This document shows, piece by piece, positions 62,578-64,000 of a stretch of DNA of 64,000 bases (position 1 is the first letter of the stretch; every line of letters begins with the position of its first letter). The notes below the pieces were generated by a model. That model saw only the letters and a program-made list of their open reading frames with translations, did not search any database and had not been told where the DNA came from. Source of the DNA: Acidimicrobiia bacterium. GTDB taxonomy: Bacteria > Actinomycetota > Acidimicrobiia > IMCC26256 > JAOSJM01. The position numbers and the translations under genes were made by a program. The stretch is from positions 558,001-622,000 of the forward strand of contig JAOSJM010000001.1 of the NCBI GenBank assembly GCA_027494165.1, in the 5' to 3' direction.

Positions 62578-63414
62578 TCAGCCGCCGAGCCCCAGCAGCC
62601 GCTCCCGGGTCACCACGCGCGCGCCCCGCCAGAGGGCGATCGCGGCGCCGAGCCAGGCGACCCCTCCGATCGCGACGGCGGCGGCCTGGGCCTGGAACAG
62701 GGTCCCGCTGGCCACGCCGTAGGCCACGAGGATGAGCGGCAGGCTCACGAGCGCCGAGGCCTGCTGGGCCGCCGCCGCGCTCGAGACCTTGGCGGACACC
62801 GCGAGGATCAGCGCCAGCGCCAGCGCGATGAACGGCGGGACGACCCAGCCCATCAGCACCCACCAGTTGGAGGTGGGGAAGAACCAACCGCCGAGCCCGG
62901 GGCCGACGATCACGTTCACGACGACGGAGTAGAGGCCGAAGCCGACCGCGGCCGTCAGGTAGCCGGGGACGAGCCCGGCGACGAGCTTGCCGACGTAGAT
63001 GTCGCGCTCGGAGGCCGGGGAGTGGGCGAGGAACTCGCCGCTGCCCCGCTCCCTCTCGCCGACGATGGTGTGGGCACCGATGGCCGACGAGACGGTGAGC
63101 GGGACGATGACGGCCAAGGGGGCGAAGAGGTACACGGCGAGGGCATAGGAGGCCTCGACCTCGGGTGTGTCGCCCCGCACGTTCCGGCGCACCGACTCGG
63201 GCAGCGCGCCGATCACGTTGCCCAGGTTGCCCACGAGCTCGGCGTCCTCGACCGACGACACCGCGTAGAGCAGGAGCGCCGGGAGCACCACGAAGAAGAG
63301 CAGGGCCACGACGGCGAGCGGCAACCAGAAGTCACGGCTCTCGAGGAGCTGTCGCAGGTCCGTCCGCGCGATCGTCCAGGCGGCCGAGCGGCGGCGGGGC
63401 GTACCCGCGGTCAT
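62578..63414 (-). CDS. ABC-2 type transporter permease
   Basis: 278 residues from the ATG at 63414. Six hydrophobic segments are visible (for example FWLPLAVVALLFFVVLPALL and LAVYLFAPLAVIVPLTVSSA). The loop GERERGSGEFLAHSPASERD + IYVGKL is the cytosolic 'ExxxG' region typical of ABC-2/NatB-like permeases. The start overlaps the stop of the ATPase gene by four bases. Together they form an exporter, possibly for Na+, lipids or a peptide; the substrate is unknown. Confidence 0.88.
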   Translation of the reverse strand: MTAGTPRRRSAAWTIARTDLRQLLESRDFWLPLAVVALLFFVVLPALLLYAVSSVEDAELVGNLGNVIGALPESVRRNVRGDTPEVEASYALAVYLFAPLAVIVPLTVSSAIGAHTIVGERERGSGEFLAHSPASERDIYVGKLVAGLVPGYLTAAVGFGLYSVVVNVIVGPGLGGWFFPTSNWWVLMGWVVPPFIALALALILAVSAKVSSAAAAQQASALVSLPLILVAYGVASGTLFQAQAAAVAIGGVAWLGAAIALWRGARVVTRERLLGLGG

Positions 63415-64000
63415 CCCTGCCTCCCGCGGACGGCGAAGTAGAGCTCCTCGAGGCTCGGCGTGCGGGGCTCCACCCGGAGCAGGCGGACGCCGTCGCGGGT
63501 GAGGGCCTCGACGAGGTCGGGGATCCGGGCCGCGCCGACGAGCTCGACCAGGGCGGCCCCGTTGCGACGGTAGCCACGGACGAAGTCGAGGTGCTCGGCC
63601 CGGTCGAGCCCGGAGCGGTCCTCGGCGTCGACGAGCACGGTGGTGGCCGGCCAGAACCGGCGCGTGAGGTCCTCGGGGGTCCCGCTCACCAGGACCGAGC
63701 CCTCGTCCATCACCACGACCTGGTCGGCGAGACCCTCGGCTTCGAGGAGCAGATGGGTGCACATCACCACCGTCTTGCCTCGCTCGGCCATCTCGTCGAT
63801 GAGGCCCAGCACGGCCCGGGCCGACTCGGGGTCGAGGCCCGCGGTGGGCTCGTCGAGCAGGAGCAGGTCGGGGTCGTGCAGCACCGCGCGGGCGAGCGCC
63901 AGGCGGGCGCGCATCCCGGTCGAGTAGCCCCCGACCCGCTGGTCGAGCGCGTGACCGATCCCGAACCGGTCGGCGGCCTCCTCGATGCGGGGGAGCGGGT
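63411..64000 (-). CDS. ABC transporter ATP-binding protein, 5' truncated by the window edge
   Basis: About 196 C-terminal residues remain. The signature region VGGYSTGMRARLALARAVLH precedes Walker B DLLLLDEPTAGLDPESARAV and the switch His in VVMCTHLLLEAEGLADQVVV. A C-terminal regulatory part of about 85 residues follows (TRRFWPATTVLVDAEDRSGL to the end), as in CcmA/NatA-type exporter ATPases. The Walker A lies beyond 64000. It is coupled to the permease through an ATGA overlap. Confidence 0.9.
   Translation of the reverse strand, partial: PLPRIEEAADRFGIGHALDQRVGGYSTGMRARLALARAVLHDPDLLLLDEPTAGLDPESARAVLGLIDEMAERGKTVVMCTHLLLEAEGLADQVVVMDEGSVLVSGTPEDLTRRFWPATTVLVDAEDRSGLDRAEHLDFVRGYRRNGAALVELVGAARIPDLVEALTRDGVRLLRVEPRTPSLEELYFAVRGRQG

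Noticed and set aside
61186..63441. A 751-codon plus-strand frame across the carotenoid gene and ABC permease
   Set aside because: It is a shadow of two well-defined genes on other frames and has biased, featureless composition.
1..64000. tRNA, rRNA or riboswitch genes; classical intrinsic terminators
   Set aside because: No tRNA-like cloverleaf or CCA-type end, rRNA stretch or known riboswitch core was noticed while reading, and no hairpin is followed by a clear T-run. A covariance-model search would be decisive.

Overview
The window looks like chromosome from a high-GC actinobacterium, probably of the class Acidimicrobiia or a close relative. The G+C content is visibly above 70%, GTG starts are common, and Asp-rich lipoproteins with Thr/Ala-rich linkers recur. 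The gene set is lipid- and steroid-like catabolic: a wax ester synthase/DGAT, FadD-, FadE- and thiolase-type genes, P450 with ferredoxin, Rrf2 and TetR regulators, and a DUF222-HNH protein. This placement is inferred from gene content; there is no rRNA or marker gene to prove it.

Layout. 1-5.1 kb: a truncated peptide-type ABC binding lipoprotein, an ArfB-like hydrolase, an esterase, a frameshifted WS/DGAT gene and a damaged copy of a branched-chain amino acid (BCAA)-type binding protein. 5.1-11.1 kb: a PIG-L deacetylase, then an intact BCAA-type transporter operon (binding lipoprotein, fused LivH-LivM permease, LivG, LivF). 11.1-16 kb: lipoprotein, TetR regulator, SDR, TIM-barrel enzyme, acyl-CoA ligase. 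16.4-21.5 kb: DUF222-HNH protein, an SMP-30 enzyme, and a probable selenoprotein operon (UGSC family with an in-frame UGA, a conserved partner and a 2-hydroxyacid dehydrogenase). 21.5-26.7 kb: ECF sigma/ogt operon, nitroreductase, a split alpha-beta-barrel protein, an SGNH hydrolase with 42-residue repeats, and an amidohydrolase-like protein. 26.7-45.3 kb: acyl-CoA ligase and dehydrogenase, three amidohydrolase-2 paralogues, aldehyde dehydrogenase, HyuA and HyuB, Rrf2, P450/ferredoxin/GYD and a haem-oxygenase-fold protein. 45.6-55.8 kb: GerMN lipoprotein, acyl-CoA ligase, patatin, two acyl-CoA dehydrogenases separated by a tandem-repeat array, enoyl-CoA hydratase, thiolase and a HMG-CoA-synthase-like/DUF35 fusion. 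55.9-64 kb: a GGDEF-EAL protein, two beta-propeller lipoproteins, a CruF-like carotenoid protein and a truncated ABC-2 exporter.

How it fits together. Ligase, dehydrogenase, hydratase and thiolase genes supply the steps of CoA-thioester beta-oxidation. P450, amidohydrolases and hydantoinase-type ATPases could prepare unusual carbon sources. Several of these units share a palindrome, TGACG-N4-CGTCA, in their promoters. It also occurs upstream of the lipoprotein at 11130 and, weakly, upstream of the TetR gene, which suggests one regulon.

Quality caveat. More than 20 frameshifts interrupt otherwise well-conserved genes, many in G or C runs. They look like consensus errors more than decay. The UGA at 19101 is different: reading frame and family motif continue on both sides of it.
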